Of a stretch of DNA of 64,000 bases, positions 1 to 8,523 are shown one piece after another. The translations under genes were made by a program, and so were the position numbers. The DNA is from Ralstonia wenshanensis. Lineage in GTDB: Bacteria; Pseudomonadota; Gammaproteobacteria; Burkholderiales; Burkholderiaceae. The stretch lies in the NCBI RefSeq assembly GCF_021173085.1, contig NZ_CP076413.1, positions 682,001-746,000 of the forward strand. Direction: 5' to 3'. The notes under the pieces are model-generated. The model had not been told where the DNA came from. It saw only the letters and a program-made list of their open reading frames with translations, and searched no databases. Each line of letters begins with the position of its first letter. Position 1 is the stretch's first letter.

Positions 1-26
1 CGCCTGAGGTATCGGCGGCGTCTCCA

Positions 27-1283
27 GTGGCCGCCGCGGGTGCTCGCCACTGGTTGGGCGCGGACCGCCTGCGCGTGTACTCGATGGCTGCGCTGGCCTG
101 CTACGTCGCGTACTTTGTAATCTGGGCCGTTCGCGCCAGTGTGTTGAAGGTCGCGGGTGTCTTTCCGCTTGGCGGCGATTTTCTGGTGTTCTGGAGCGCC
201 GCGCAGTTGGTGCTGCAAGGGCACCCACTCGCTGCCTACGATGTGGCTGTGCTGCATAACGTGGAGCTCGCAACCGTCCCGCTGGTGGCGACAACCCAGG
301 GGTTGTTGCCCTGGTTCTATCCGCCAACCTTTCTGCCCTTCGTCGCCCCTTTCGGGCTGCTGCCGTACTGGCTTGCCGTGCTCGTCTTCCTGAGTATGAG
401 CGTCGGGTGCTTCCTGTGCGTTGTCGGCCGGATCGTGCCATTGCGGCAGGCATGGCTGCCGTGCGCGGCGTTTCCGGGGATTGCGGTCGTGCTTGCAACG
501 GGGCAGAACGCGTTGCTCTTGGCGGCGTGTGCTGGTTTGGCGCTCACGTTGCTGCATTCCCCTCGCCCCAAGCGGCCCGCAAGCCCAATCGCCGCGGGCA
601 TGTTGCTCGCCCTGCTGACAGTGAAACCGCAATTGGCGGTGATGTTTCCGGTGGCGCTGATGTGCGCCAGAGCCTGGAAAGCGTTGATTGCAATGGCGCT
701 GACCTCGCTCGCATTGGTAGTGCTGGCGCTGATGGCGTTCGGGCCGCAGTCGTTCATTGCCTTTCTTCAGAACGCGGCGTTTGCACGGTCGGCGGTGGAA
801 TCCGGTGCAGTCCATCTGGAGCGCATGCCCACCCTCTTTGCCATGGTCAAGATGCTGCACGGCAGCGTGATGCTGGCCTACGTGCTGCATCTGATGGGGG
901 CCTTCACGGCCTGTGCCGCAGTCGCCTATGCCTGGAGTCGGCCTTGCAGCTTTGCACTGCGCGCTGCAGCCGTGCTGACGGCAACCATGCTCGCCAGCCC
1001 CTACCTGTACGACTACGACCTGGCCTTCCTCGGTCTGGCCATTGCCTGGCTGGCCTCCTACGCGTTGCGGGACGGGTGGCTGCCCGGTGAACGTGAAGGG
1101 CTCATCCTGCTGTGGCTTCTGCCGCTGGGCGGAATGCTCTTGATTGACCGACTCGGCTTTCAACTGATGCCGCTTGTATTGCTGTTTGCACTCGCGCATA
1201 TCGCGCGCCGTATTCATCTTGAGCGCACACGCAACGCGTCACGCAGCCGCGTGCCAAGGCGCCTTGGACGGGGAGAACAATGA
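27..1283 (+). CDS. GT87/DUF2029 integral membrane glycosyltransferase, paralogue A (5' end may lie outside window)
   Basis: Very hydrophobic protein of 418 residues from a GTG at 27. The frame stays open to the window edge, so the true start may be upstream. It has about ten membrane segments and the GT-C layout: after the first segment comes a GGD (Asp51) followed by FWSAA, then a YPPTF loop, an AFPG...TGQN segment, a VKPQ motif, MPTLF, and YDYDL near the end. GT87 enzymes move a sugar from a polyprenyl phosphate onto an acceptor on the outer face of the inner membrane, as mycobacterial PimE does. Its stop overlaps the start of the next gene (ATGA), which encodes a probable polyprenyl-phosphate sugar synthase. 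All landmark motifs recur in 2323-3564 and 4636-5973. Donor and acceptor sugars cannot be read from sequence. Confidence 0.8.
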   Translation: MAAAGARHWLGADRLRVYSMAALACYVAYFVIWAVRASVLKVAGVFPLGGDFLVFWSAAQLVLQGHPLAAYDVAVLHNVELATVPLVATTQGLLPWFYPPTFLPFVAPFGLLPYWLAVLVFLSMSVGCFLCVVGRIVPLRQAWLPCAAFPGIAVVLATGQNALLLAACAGLALTLLHSPRPKRPASPIAAGMLLALLTVKPQLAVMFPVALMCARAWKALIAMALTSLALVVLALMAFGPQSFIAFLQNAAFARSAVESGAVHLERMPTLFAMVKMLHGSVMLAYVLHLMGAFTACAAVAYAWSRPCSFALRAAAVLTATMLASPYLYDYDLAFLGLAIAWLASYALRDGWLPGEREGLILLWLLPLGGMLLIDRLGFQLMPLVLLFALAHIARRIHLERTRNASRSRVPRRLGRGEQ

Positions 1284-2296
1284 TGTTGGATTACAAGAGA
1301 AACCAACTCCTTTCGCTGGTTGTACCGTTCTATAACGAAGGCGAGGCGCTAGAGTCCTTCTTTGCACGGGTCGTGCCGATCCTGGAGTCGATCGAGTTCA
1401 CGCAGTTCGAGATCGTGTGCGTGAACGACGGTAGCAAGGACGACACCCTGCAGAAGTTGATCGCCGTGTCACGCACGGACGAGCGTGTACGGGTGATCGA
1501 TCTGACACGCAACTTCGGCAAGGAAGCCGCGTTGACGGCCGGCATTGACGAGGCACTTGGTGATGCCGTCATCCCAATCGATGCTGATCTGCAAGATCCG
1601 CCGGAACTGATTCCCACCCTGGTGGCGCACTGGCAGAAGGGGGCGGAAGTGGTCCTTGCACAGCGCGCCAGCCGTGCCTGCGACACCTTTCTCAAGCGGG
1701 TGACTGCCGCCGCGTATTACCGCGTCCACAACACGTTGTCCGACCTGAAGCTGCCGGAGAATGTTGGCGATTTCCGCTTGATGGACCGTGCGGTCGTCAA
1801 TGCGCTCAAGCAGTTGCCCGAGCGGCACCGGTTTATGAAGGGCCTGTTTGCGTGGGTGGGTTTCAACACCGTGATCGTTCCGTACGAGCGCGAGGCACGC
1901 AGCGCAGGTCAGTCGAAGTTCTCCGGCTGGCGCCTGTGGAACTTCGCGCTGGAAGGCATCACCAGTTTCAGTACCTGGCCGCTGCGGAGCTGGACGTATA
2001 TCGGTTTGGCCATTGCAAGCCTGGCATTCGTGTACGGCAGCTACATCATCGCTCGCACCATGGTTCTGGGTGTGGATGTGCCGGGCTATGCCTCGCTGCT
2101 GTCGCTGCTGCTGTTTTTTGGTGGCTTGCAATTGATCGGGCTGGGCGTGGTGGGCGAATACATTGGCCGTATCTACGACGAGGCCAAGGGGCGCCCGATC
2201 TACCTGGTGAAGCGCCGCTATCAGGAGCGCCGGCTGCGCAACCGGTTCACGGGTGAGCGGCGCGTCATTCAGATGGTGCGAGGTCAGCGCGGTTAA
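1280..2296 (+). CDS. GT2 polyprenyl-phosphate glycosyltransferase (GtrB/DPM1 type)
   Basis: 338 residues. The N-terminal GT-A domain has VVPFYNEG, a VNDGSKDDT nucleotide-binding segment, the metal-binding DADLQDPP motif and DFRLMDR near residue 163. Two C-terminal transmembrane helices follow, at roughly 235-257 and 268-290, then a basic tail. This is the layout of GtrB/ArnC/dolichol-phosphate-mannose synthases, which load a nucleotide-sugar residue onto undecaprenyl phosphate at the cytoplasmic face. The ATG lies inside the upstream stop (ATGA) with a GGGAGAA ribosome site, so translation is coupled to paralogue A. The neighbouring GT87 proteins are the expected users of its lipid-linked sugar. 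Whether the sugar is glucose, mannose or another is unknown. Confidence 0.85.
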   Translation: MMLDYKRNQLLSLVVPFYNEGEALESFFARVVPILESIEFTQFEIVCVNDGSKDDTLQKLIAVSRTDERVRVIDLTRNFGKEAALTAGIDEALGDAVIPIDADLQDPPELIPTLVAHWQKGAEVVLAQRASRACDTFLKRVTAAAYYRVHNTLSDLKLPENVGDFRLMDRAVVNALKQLPERHRFMKGLFAWVGFNTVIVPYEREARSAGQSKFSGWRLWNFALEGITSFSTWPLRSWTYIGLAIASLAFVYGSYIIARTMVLGVDVPGYASLLSLLLFFGGLQLIGLGVVGEYIGRIYDEAKGRPIYLVKRRYQERRLRNRFTGERRVIQMVRGQRG

Positions 2297-2322
2297 GCGT
2301 GTTCCAGCAAGGGAGGCGCGTC

Positions 2323-3564
2323 ATGTCGGCAATGGATTCTGGGCGCCTGGCCCGTCGCCTGACCATCTATGCGATGGCAGCATTGGCGCTCCAGATCTTG
2401 GCGTTGATGATCTGGGGCATCCGGTTTTACGTGCTGCACGACTGGACAGCGCCAATGCTCGGCTGCGACTTTTCGGTCTTCTGGTCCGCCGCCCGGGTTG
2501 CGATCGAGCACGACGCAGCAGCCGTGTTTTCTGCGCAATGGATGCAGCCGATGGAAGAGTCGCTGCGGCACCAGATCGGCTACTCCCCGTGGCCTTATCC
2601 GCCCACCTTCTTGCTGGCAGTCATTCTCTTCGGGCTGCTGCCATTCGGGGCCGCCCTCATCCTTTACTTTGTGCTCGGCTTGTCCGCTTATGGCGCGATG
2701 CTTGTACGTATCAATCGCAACGTCGACCGTGCATGGTTGCCTTGGTTCGCCGCGTTCCCGGGGGTGCCTGTCGCGCTGGGGTTGGGCCAGAACTCGCTTC
2801 TGACAGTGTCTGCAGCGGGTGCCGCGCTTGTCTTGCTTGAGACAAACGCGGGCGTTGCCGGGCTGTGTATCGCGATACTGGTGATCAAGCCGCAATTTGG
2901 CGTGCTGTTTCCGCTGGCGCTTGTGTGCGGTCGGCAATGGAAGGCGCTTGTTGTGGCGGGTCTGTGCACCTTGGCCTTCGTTGGAGGCAGCGTTGCCGTC
3001 TTCGGTGTTGACGCATGGCGTGCGTTTGCAGCGTATCTTCCCGAGTTCAGCCGGATCGCGGTGGAGCAGGGTGGCCGTGGGATGTGGCTCGGCATGCCAA
3101 CTGTATTCGCCGTGAGCCGCAGCGTGGGTCTACCCGTGAGCGTGGCTTATGTTGTGCATGGCTTGGTCGCTGCGCCTGCCGTGATCGTCATGACCTTCCT
3201 GTGGGCCAAGCGCGCGAGGTTCGAGCTTCGCGCAACGGCCTTCGTCGTGGCCACGCTATTGATGCAGCCCTACATCATGTTCTACGACCTGGTCTGGTTG
3301 ATCCTGCCGATCGTCTTTCTGATGCGCGATGCCAGGGTCCAAGCGTTGAATCGTCTGGAGTGGATTCTGCTGATTGCGGCGTGGCTGGCACCTGTGCAGG
3401 GCGTTCTCGCGGCCTATGTCGGCCGCTATCTTCAGGTGCTGCCTGCGGTGCTGGTTGCGTTACTGGTGATGGTGATGCGGCGTCATTTTGCATCCATTGC
3501 AGGAAGCACGCATGCTGCTGACTGTCTTGCCGACCATGTGGCAGGCGTATCCCGCGTCGTTTAA
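2323..3564 (+). CDS. GT87/DUF2029 integral membrane glycosyltransferase, paralogue B
   Basis: 413 residues when started at the ATG at 2323, which has GGGAGG six to seven bases upstream. A GTG at 2299 in the same frame is less likely. It is polytopic with the same ordered motifs as paralogue A: GCD (Asp49) then FSVFWSAA, WPYPPTF, AFPG...LGQNS, VIKPQFGVLFPLAL, MPTVFA and FYDLVW. Asp49 after the first membrane segment is the candidate catalytic base of a GT-C enzyme. It lies 26 bases after the GT2 gene, so A-GT2-B form one plus-strand operon. It converges with the acyltransferase gene 34 bases downstream. The function is transfer from polyprenyl-phosphate sugar by family; the acceptor is unknown. 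Confidence 0.8.
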   Translation: MSAMDSGRLARRLTIYAMAALALQILALMIWGIRFYVLHDWTAPMLGCDFSVFWSAARVAIEHDAAAVFSAQWMQPMEESLRHQIGYSPWPYPPTFLLAVILFGLLPFGAALILYFVLGLSAYGAMLVRINRNVDRAWLPWFAAFPGVPVALGLGQNSLLTVSAAGAALVLLETNAGVAGLCIAILVIKPQFGVLFPLALVCGRQWKALVVAGLCTLAFVGGSVAVFGVDAWRAFAAYLPEFSRIAVEQGGRGMWLGMPTVFAVSRSVGLPVSVAYVVHGLVAAPAVIVMTFLWAKRARFELRATAFVVATLLMQPYIMFYDLVWLILPIVFLMRDARVQALNRLEWILLIAAWLAPVQGVLAAYVGRYLQVLPAVLVALLVMVMRRHFASIAGSTHAADCLADHVAGVSRVV

Positions 3565-3598
3565 CTGTTTGTTGCCGAGTAAGTTGCGCCCCCATGCG

Positions 3599-4639
3599 TT
3601 AGCGTTGCGGCACCTGCGATGACGTCGCACGCGAGAGCATTTGAGACCACGCATTGAACCGGTTACGAAACGGCAGCTCGACGTAGTTGTGCAGCACATG
3701 GGCGGCGGCAAACGCCCAGAAGAGAAACAGCGCGTAGGTGACAAGTTGATCCGAGAGCCCGACGTCCGCCGGCATGCTCACGACAAGCGGCAGCATGACG
3801 CCATGTGCCAGATACAGCGGGTACGACACCTTGCCAAGATACTGCGCCGCCGGCGTTTGGAGGATGTGCGAGACGGGGCCGCGATCACTGATGAGCGCAC
3901 CGATCAGCGCGCTGAACGTCAATGGCGCGGTCAGTGCAGACCCGGGAAGGGCATCTGCCGAAATGAGCAGGAACAGCGCTGCTGAAAATGCCGTCACCTG
4001 AAAGACGGGGCGGCTCGCCCAGGTCATAAGGCGATCTCGGAACTCATAAAGGAGGGCGCCGATGAAGAAGCCTGCAATACACCGCAGCCAGCCGAATTGG
4101 TGAACCAACTTACTGAGGCAGCCGCCCTGGAGAAGGCAGGCTCGGTCGATCTCGATCCAGGCGGCCAGCGCCCACGCGGTCAAGCCTAACGCTGCGAATA
4201 CCACCCTGCGGGTGCGGCCGCGCATCAGGATGCAACCCGCACCGAACACAAAGTAGACGTACATTTCGTCGCTGGCGCTCCAGCTCACGGCGTTGCCGAT
4301 GCCAGCCTGGAAGACGTTTAGGCCCTGCGACATGGTGGCGAGTGCCAGCGCCTCGCCAAACGCCGGCAGATGGCGGGCCACAATGAGGGCCAAGGCCGTG
4401 GTTGCGATGTGCGTTGGCCACAGACGGCCAATGCGGCGGATCATGAACGTGCGCAGCGATGCAAGATTCGACAGCTGCGGGCCACACGCGCTGCTGATGA
4501 CGAAGCCGCTCAAGACAAAGAAGAGGTCCACAGCAAGATAGGCGTTGGCAGAAAGCGGGTGCGGCCATGCGCAGAACATGTGATGCACAACGACAAACAA
4601 GGCCGCGATGCCGCGCAGGCCCTCAAAGCTTCTGTTCAC
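3599..4639 (-). CDS. Acyltransferase 3 family membrane protein (OafA/NolL-like)
   Basis: 346 residues. It starts NRSFEGLRGIAALFVVVHH, the typical acyltransferase-3 opening with the RGIAA and conserved His-His pair, then DLFFVLSGFV. About ten membrane segments follow. The family O-acylates (often O-acetylates) surface sugars such as O-antigen, peptidoglycan or succinoglycan, taking the acyl group across the inner membrane. Its ATG overlaps the stop of GT87 paralogue C (ATGA), so it probably decorates the glycan built by the GT87 enzymes. No SGNH domain is fused at the C-terminus, which separates it from OafA-SGNH fusions. Confidence 0.85.
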   Translation of the reverse strand: MNRSFEGLRGIAALFVVVHHMFCAWPHPLSANAYLAVDLFFVLSGFVISSACGPQLSNLASLRTFMIRRIGRLWPTHIATTALALIVARHLPAFGEALALATMSQGLNVFQAGIGNAVSWSASDEMYVYFVFGAGCILMRGRTRRVVFAALGLTAWALAAWIEIDRACLLQGGCLSKLVHQFGWLRCIAGFFIGALLYEFRDRLMTWASRPVFQVTAFSAALFLLISADALPGSALTAPLTFSALIGALISDRGPVSHILQTPAAQYLGKVSYPLYLAHGVMLPLVVSMPADVGLSDQLVTYALFLFWAFAAAHVLHNYVELPFRNRFNAWSQMLSRATSSQVPQR

Positions 4640-5973
4640 GCCGTTGTCCCCTGCGCCGGGTTGGATGCGTGTGCGCCAATCGCGGCTGCGGGTGGTGTTG
4701 CAGCGTCAGAGCATTCGTGTCGTGCGATCACGCGTTGTGGCGCCCGCGCCCGCCGCACGATGATGGCGAGCAACGCCACCAGCACGATCGGCGCCCATTG
4801 CCCTGTCCGGTGCGAAAGCACGGCGAACAGGCCTTGTGCAGGTACCAGCCAGGCGGCAAGCAGCACCGCATTTTCGAAGCGGTTGCTGCTGTGGCGCACG
4901 AAATCGACCGCAAGCCAGGCCATCGGCAAAGCGAGCCAGGCGAGGTCGTAGTAGATGAGATAGGGCTGCACCATCAGCGTTGCAACGGGCAGTGAGGCAG
5001 CGCGCAACTCAAAGCGGCAGGCGCTGCGCCATAACCAAACGCAGACGGCGATCACGAGCATCGCCACGCCGGCGTGAGCCGCATATGACACCGTGGTCGA
5101 GCACCCGGCAGACCGCAGCGTGCCGAATACCGTCGGCGCGCCATACAGGATCACACCGCCATTCTCGACAATAGCGTGGCGGAACATGGCCATGCTTCTT
5201 GCGGCGGCTACAAAGGTGGCTGTGCCAAATGCGAGCCAACTCACCGCCAAAGTCAGCACCGAGAAGAACGCTGCCGATGCAAGCGCGCGCCACTGGCGCT
5301 CGCAGAGCAGGTATAGCGGGAACAGGATGCCCAGTTGCGGTTTGATGCACAACATGGCGATGCAAGCACCTGCCGCCACCGGAGATCGCCGCAGCAGCAC
5401 CAGCGCCGCACCCGCAGCCGCTGCGGTGAAGAGCGAATTCTGCCCCGTGACCAGCGTGACCCACACACCTGGGAACGCAACCGCCGGAATGAGCCAGGGC
5501 AGCCGCAGCGAGTCTGGCACCGACCGCAGCGTTTTGTTGAGTATCCCCAAAAAAAGCGCAATGCCGCAGCCTGAGAAAACCACCGTGGCTGCACCAAACG
5601 ACAACGCGCCAATCGGGTAGATCAGCAGCAGAAACGTTGGAGGATAGGAGAACGGCCCAAAGATGTCGGGCGACAGGATGGCGGCTTCCGCAGCGCGCAA
5701 CAACCCCCAGTCATAAGCTGCTGCCGCGCCGTGCGTGATGGCCAGGTTGGCGGCACTCCAGAAGACAGCCAGATCCCACCCCGGCGACGGAATGGTGGTG
5801 TTCTGCAGGATGTGGTGGCCCCACCACCACATGCCGAACAGGAAGTACTCAAGGAAGAGCAGGGCCCCGCCATAAACATGCAGCCGGCGGGACCCCTGCC
5901 AACTTCCCCCCCTCGCTCCCCTCGACTTCGGCGCTGGTTCAACCCGCGCCGTATCCTGCTGGCTGACTGACAT
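4636..5973 (-). CDS. GT87/DUF2029 integral membrane glycosyltransferase, paralogue C
   Basis: 445 residues, polytopic, with a cytoplasmic N-terminal tail of about 30 mostly polar residues. The motif order matches paralogues A and B: GWD (Asp67) then LAVFWSAANLA, FSYPPTF, AFPGVWVTLVTGQNS, CIKPQLGILFPLYLL, APTVFG and YYDLAW. Start ATG at 5973 has AGGGGCGG upstream. It lies 46 bases downstream of the sigma-54 regulator on the same strand and overlaps the acyltransferase gene by four bases, suggesting a regulator-GT87-acyltransferase operon that faces the A-GT2-B operon. It has no GT2 partner of its own on this strand, so it probably shares the lipid-linked donor made by the 1280-2296 product. 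Confidence 0.8.
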   Translation of the reverse strand: MSVSQQDTARVEPAPKSRGARGGSWQGSRRLHVYGGALLFLEYFLFGMWWWGHHILQNTTIPSPGWDLAVFWSAANLAITHGAAAAYDWGLLRAAEAAILSPDIFGPFSYPPTFLLLIYPIGALSFGAATVVFSGCGIALFLGILNKTLRSVPDSLRLPWLIPAVAFPGVWVTLVTGQNSLFTAAAAGAALVLLRRSPVAAGACIAMLCIKPQLGILFPLYLLCERQWRALASAAFFSVLTLAVSWLAFGTATFVAAARSMAMFRHAIVENGGVILYGAPTVFGTLRSAGCSTTVSYAAHAGVAMLVIAVCVWLWRSACRFELRAASLPVATLMVQPYLIYYDLAWLALPMAWLAVDFVRHSSNRFENAVLLAAWLVPAQGLFAVLSHRTGQWAPIVLVALLAIIVRRARAPQRVIARHECSDAATPPAAAIGAHASNPAQGTTA

Positions 5974-6019
5974 GGTCCGCCCCTGTTATTTTTTTCTGTC
6001 CCCGCCTTTCCCCCTTGCC

Positions 6020-7399
6020 TTACCCCTGTACGCACACCATCCCAAGTTCGCCCTTGCGGATCTGCAGTTTGTGCTCGCGCATCATCCGGAACAGCGTGAC
6101 GCGTGAGATGCCGAGCTCTTCAGCTACGTCGATGAGCCGCTCATGATTGCGTTGCAGGGCTTCTTTTACGGCACAACGCTCGGCTGCTTCCCGGGCCTCG
6201 GCCAGGGTAGGCGGGCGCGACGGCTCGACGGGCGGCTGCAGGTCGAGATCGGCCGGCTTGATGATGCCGTCTTCGCACATGGCTGCGGCGTGCCGGATGC
6301 GGTTGATCAGCTCCCGCACGTTGCCCGGCCACGTGTGCGCGCTGAGGGCGCGCAGCGCCGCTGGTGAAAACCCCTTGATGTGTTCGGGCGAATGGCTGCG
6401 CACGCTGTTGAGGATGTGTTCGGCCAGCAGCAGGATGTCGGTGTCGCGCTCGCGCAGTGCGGGTTGCTTGACGCGCAGCACGCACAGGCGGTGATAGAGA
6501 TCGCCGCGAAAGCGTTCCGCCGCAATGGCTGCTTCCAGGTCGACATGCGTGGCTGAGATGACGCGCACGTCGACGGCAACCGACTCTGTGCCGCCCAGTC
6601 GTTCGATGCAGCCGGTTTCCAGAAAGCGCAGCAGGCTGGTCTGGCTTTCTAGCGGCATGTCGCCGATTTCATCCAGGAAGAGGGTGCCCCCGTGCGCCAT
6701 CTCGATGCGGCCGAGTTTGCGCTTGACCGCGCCAGTGAAGGCACCGCGTTCATAGCCGAACAGCTCGGACATCAGCAGCGTGGGCGGAATCGCCGCGCAG
6801 TTGACGGCAATGAATGGCTGGCCGGCGCGCCGCGAGGCACAGTGGATTGCGCGTGCTGCGAGTTCTTTGCCTGTTCCCGATTCACCTGAGATCAGAACTG
6901 GGGTATCCCATTTCGAGACTTTCTCGATGCCGCGGAACAGGTTCTGCATGGCGGGACAGTTACCGATCATGCCATCGGGGCGCAGCGCATCGCGTGTGAG
7001 CGTTGCCGCCGGGCGCAGGCTTGCCATGCCGACTGCGTGCCCCAGTGCGTGTGCCAATTCGGCGCTGTCGCACGGGATGTTGTAGTAGTCGACAAAGTAC
7101 AGGCCGAGCAGCTTGCGCATCGGGTCAGACAACATGTCGCCGTTACCGACCACTCCGATCCAGCCAATGTTCTGCCGAGCAAGCCAGGGTTCCAGTTCTT
7201 CCAATTCGGCGTCGGAGTAACCGCAATCCAGATCCAGCAGACCGCCCAGGACGGGCTCATCGCACAGGTTCAGCGCTTCAAGGTCGCGGCGGTTGTTGGC
7301 GAAGAGCAGTTGCCAACCCTGTTGAGCCAGGTAGCGGCAACGCGTTGCATCGTGACGCAGTGAGACATAGAGCAACGGGCGGTTGATGTACGCGTTCAT
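6020..7399 (-). CDS. VpsR-like sigma-54 enhancer-binding transcriptional regulator
   Basis: 459 residues from the ATG at 7399, preceded by GGGGGA; the longer reading adds 23 unsupported residues. Residues 1-130 form a receiver-like domain without the classical Asp-Lys phosphorylation pattern. The AAA+ domain follows: Walker A GESGTGKE (172-179), GAFTGA sigma-54 contact loop (219-224), Walker B GGTLFLDEIGD (238-248) and the WPGNVREL motif near 357. A Fis-type helix-turn-helix lies at about 420-443 (VAEELGISRVTLFRMM). The architecture matches the Vibrio VpsR and Burkholderia BerB group, which bind cyclic di-GMP and control exopolysaccharide genes. By position it probably controls the GT87/acyltransferase genes downstream and perhaps the facing operon. 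An intact GAFTGA means it should still activate sigma-54 promoters. Confidence 0.85.
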   Translation of the reverse strand: MNAYINRPLLYVSLRHDATRCRYLAQQGWQLLFANNRRDLEALNLCDEPVLGGLLDLDCGYSDAELEELEPWLARQNIGWIGVVGNGDMLSDPMRKLLGLYFVDYYNIPCDSAELAHALGHAVGMASLRPAATLTRDALRPDGMIGNCPAMQNLFRGIEKVSKWDTPVLISGESGTGKELAARAIHCASRRAGQPFIAVNCAAIPPTLLMSELFGYERGAFTGAVKRKLGRIEMAHGGTLFLDEIGDMPLESQTSLLRFLETGCIERLGGTESVAVDVRVISATHVDLEAAIAAERFRGDLYHRLCVLRVKQPALRERDTDILLLAEHILNSVRSHSPEHIKGFSPAALRALSAHTWPGNVRELINRIRHAAAMCEDGIIKPADLDLQPPVEPSRPPTLAEAREAAERCAVKEALQRNHERLIDVAEELGISRVTLFRMMREHKLQIRKGELGMVCVQG

Positions 7400-7527
7400 G
7401 TTTTCCCCCAACGTTTTTCTATGGGGCCGCGCATTGCTGTTGCGGCCACCAATGGACTGCCAAGTCAACCGTCGGACAAGGGCGGAAAGCCGTCCGTCCG
7501 CAAATGCAGTCTGGGGGAGGAACCTCT

Positions 7528-7621
7528 ATGCACCATGCGGCTGTCGGCGTGCGGTGCATGCCTGGCAACCTGGCGGTCTCGTTTGTTCGAGACTGGCTTT
7601 GACGTCGGTTCGTACCGACGT
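7528..7621. other. Cluster of three inverted repeats, possible structured RNA or operators
   Basis: Three perfect inverted repeats lie in 94 bases. ATGCACC (7528-7534) pairs with GGTGCAT (7553-7559). GTCTCG (7576-7581) pairs with CGAGAC (7588-7593). ACGTCGGT (7602-7609) pairs with ACCGACGT (7614-7621) across a four-base loop. They sit 130-220 bases upstream of the sigma-54 regulator start. No run of T follows, so an intrinsic terminator is not supported. A folded leader, a small RNA or binding sites are alternatives. Confidence 0.3.
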
Positions 7622-8060
7622 TACCCCCGGACAACTTCTAATTCGACTTTCACTGCTACGAGTGGACTCCCCTCGCATTGCCCGAGGCCGTTATGAATGG
7701 CTGTATCAGGCGTGTTCTCGGGTGCTTGGCCATCTGGTGTGGCCGCTGCACCGCCTTTGTTCTGAGCTTCCCCTCGGAGTGCCGTTGGATTTGCACTCCG
7801 TCTTGAATCTGTCCTGCGGTCTCGGCGGCGGCGTTTCACGCTGCTCTGGTTTGATTGCCGAGCCTCAGGATCACTGGTTGGCCTTGCTGGCCCGGACAGT
7901 AGAGCGACGACCATGCCACGGCGGATAAACCGTTGAGCCACAACGATTCCAGCGCGAATCAAGGTATTTGCAGTGGCAGGCGCTGGTCGGATGTTTCGTA
8001 TTGGATACGTGCCGGATACCGGCAGTGGGCACTGAAAATCGCCTCAGATGGAGGTGATTT

Positions 8061-8135
8061 GTGCGCGATACATCGCGCAAACGGACGCAAAAAGTGACGT
8101 TAAATTCCTGTTGCGGTGCAAAGGTTCGGGGGTAA
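8061..8135 (+). CDS. Micro-ORF of 24 codons with an ideal Shine-Dalgarno (doubtful)
   Basis: A GTG at 8061 is preceded six bases upstream by GGAGG within GGAGGTGA (8050-8057), an almost perfect complement of the 16S rRNA tail. The frame runs 24 codons to a TAA and encodes a basic peptide (RDTSRKRTQK, then NSCCGAKVRG). It lies alone in the gene-free region. It could be a real small protein, a leader peptide or chance. Coding potential cannot be judged at this length. Confidence 0.2.
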   Translation: MRDTSRKRTQKVTLNSCCGAKVRG

Positions 8136-8523
8136 CCAGAGGGGCCCCGAATGGTTGCATTCATGAAACATGGGTCGCAAATGTGGCAATGCGGAGTCAC
8201 CGTAGCAGGTGCCTTCGTATCGCACGACGCACACGTCCGTCGCGGAAAGGTGTAACGGCTTCTCGGCGATGTGGGTGACGGCACCGCAGAACATGAAGCA
8301 GACGCCTGAGGTGCGGCGCCCGTCAGGTCATCCTAAAAGATGAGGCGCCTGATTGCCTGAGCGTGTTGCTCATGCGCTCCATCGCGCGTGCGCTTTCGTA
8401 CCAAAACTGAAACACGTGCGGTGGAGGTGCACGTGCAGTCGGATCTTTGCGAAACAACGCTACGGATGTGGCGGCAGATCCGGCTTGGGCCGCTGCTTGG
8501 CAGCCTCACTCAACGTAGCGCCG

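Larger units (their letters stand above)
7400..8523. other. Long gene-free region between the VpsR-like regulator and the TPM gene
   Basis: About 1.1 kb with no ORF that looks coding on either strand. The longer open frames are rich in Cys, Arg, Trp and His and match no family I recognise. It holds the 5' region of the sigma-54 regulator, a cluster of stem-loops at 7528-7621, an ideal Shine-Dalgarno before a 24-codon frame at 8050-8135, and the 3' flank of the TPM gene. I could not find a clean -24/-12 site. A small RNA or untranslated leader is possible. Confidence 0.5.

Noticed and set aside
7383-7928. Plus-strand frame of 181 codons and opposite small frames in the gene-free region
   Set aside because: Rich in Cys, Arg and Trp, no ribosome site or family match; treated as noncoding.
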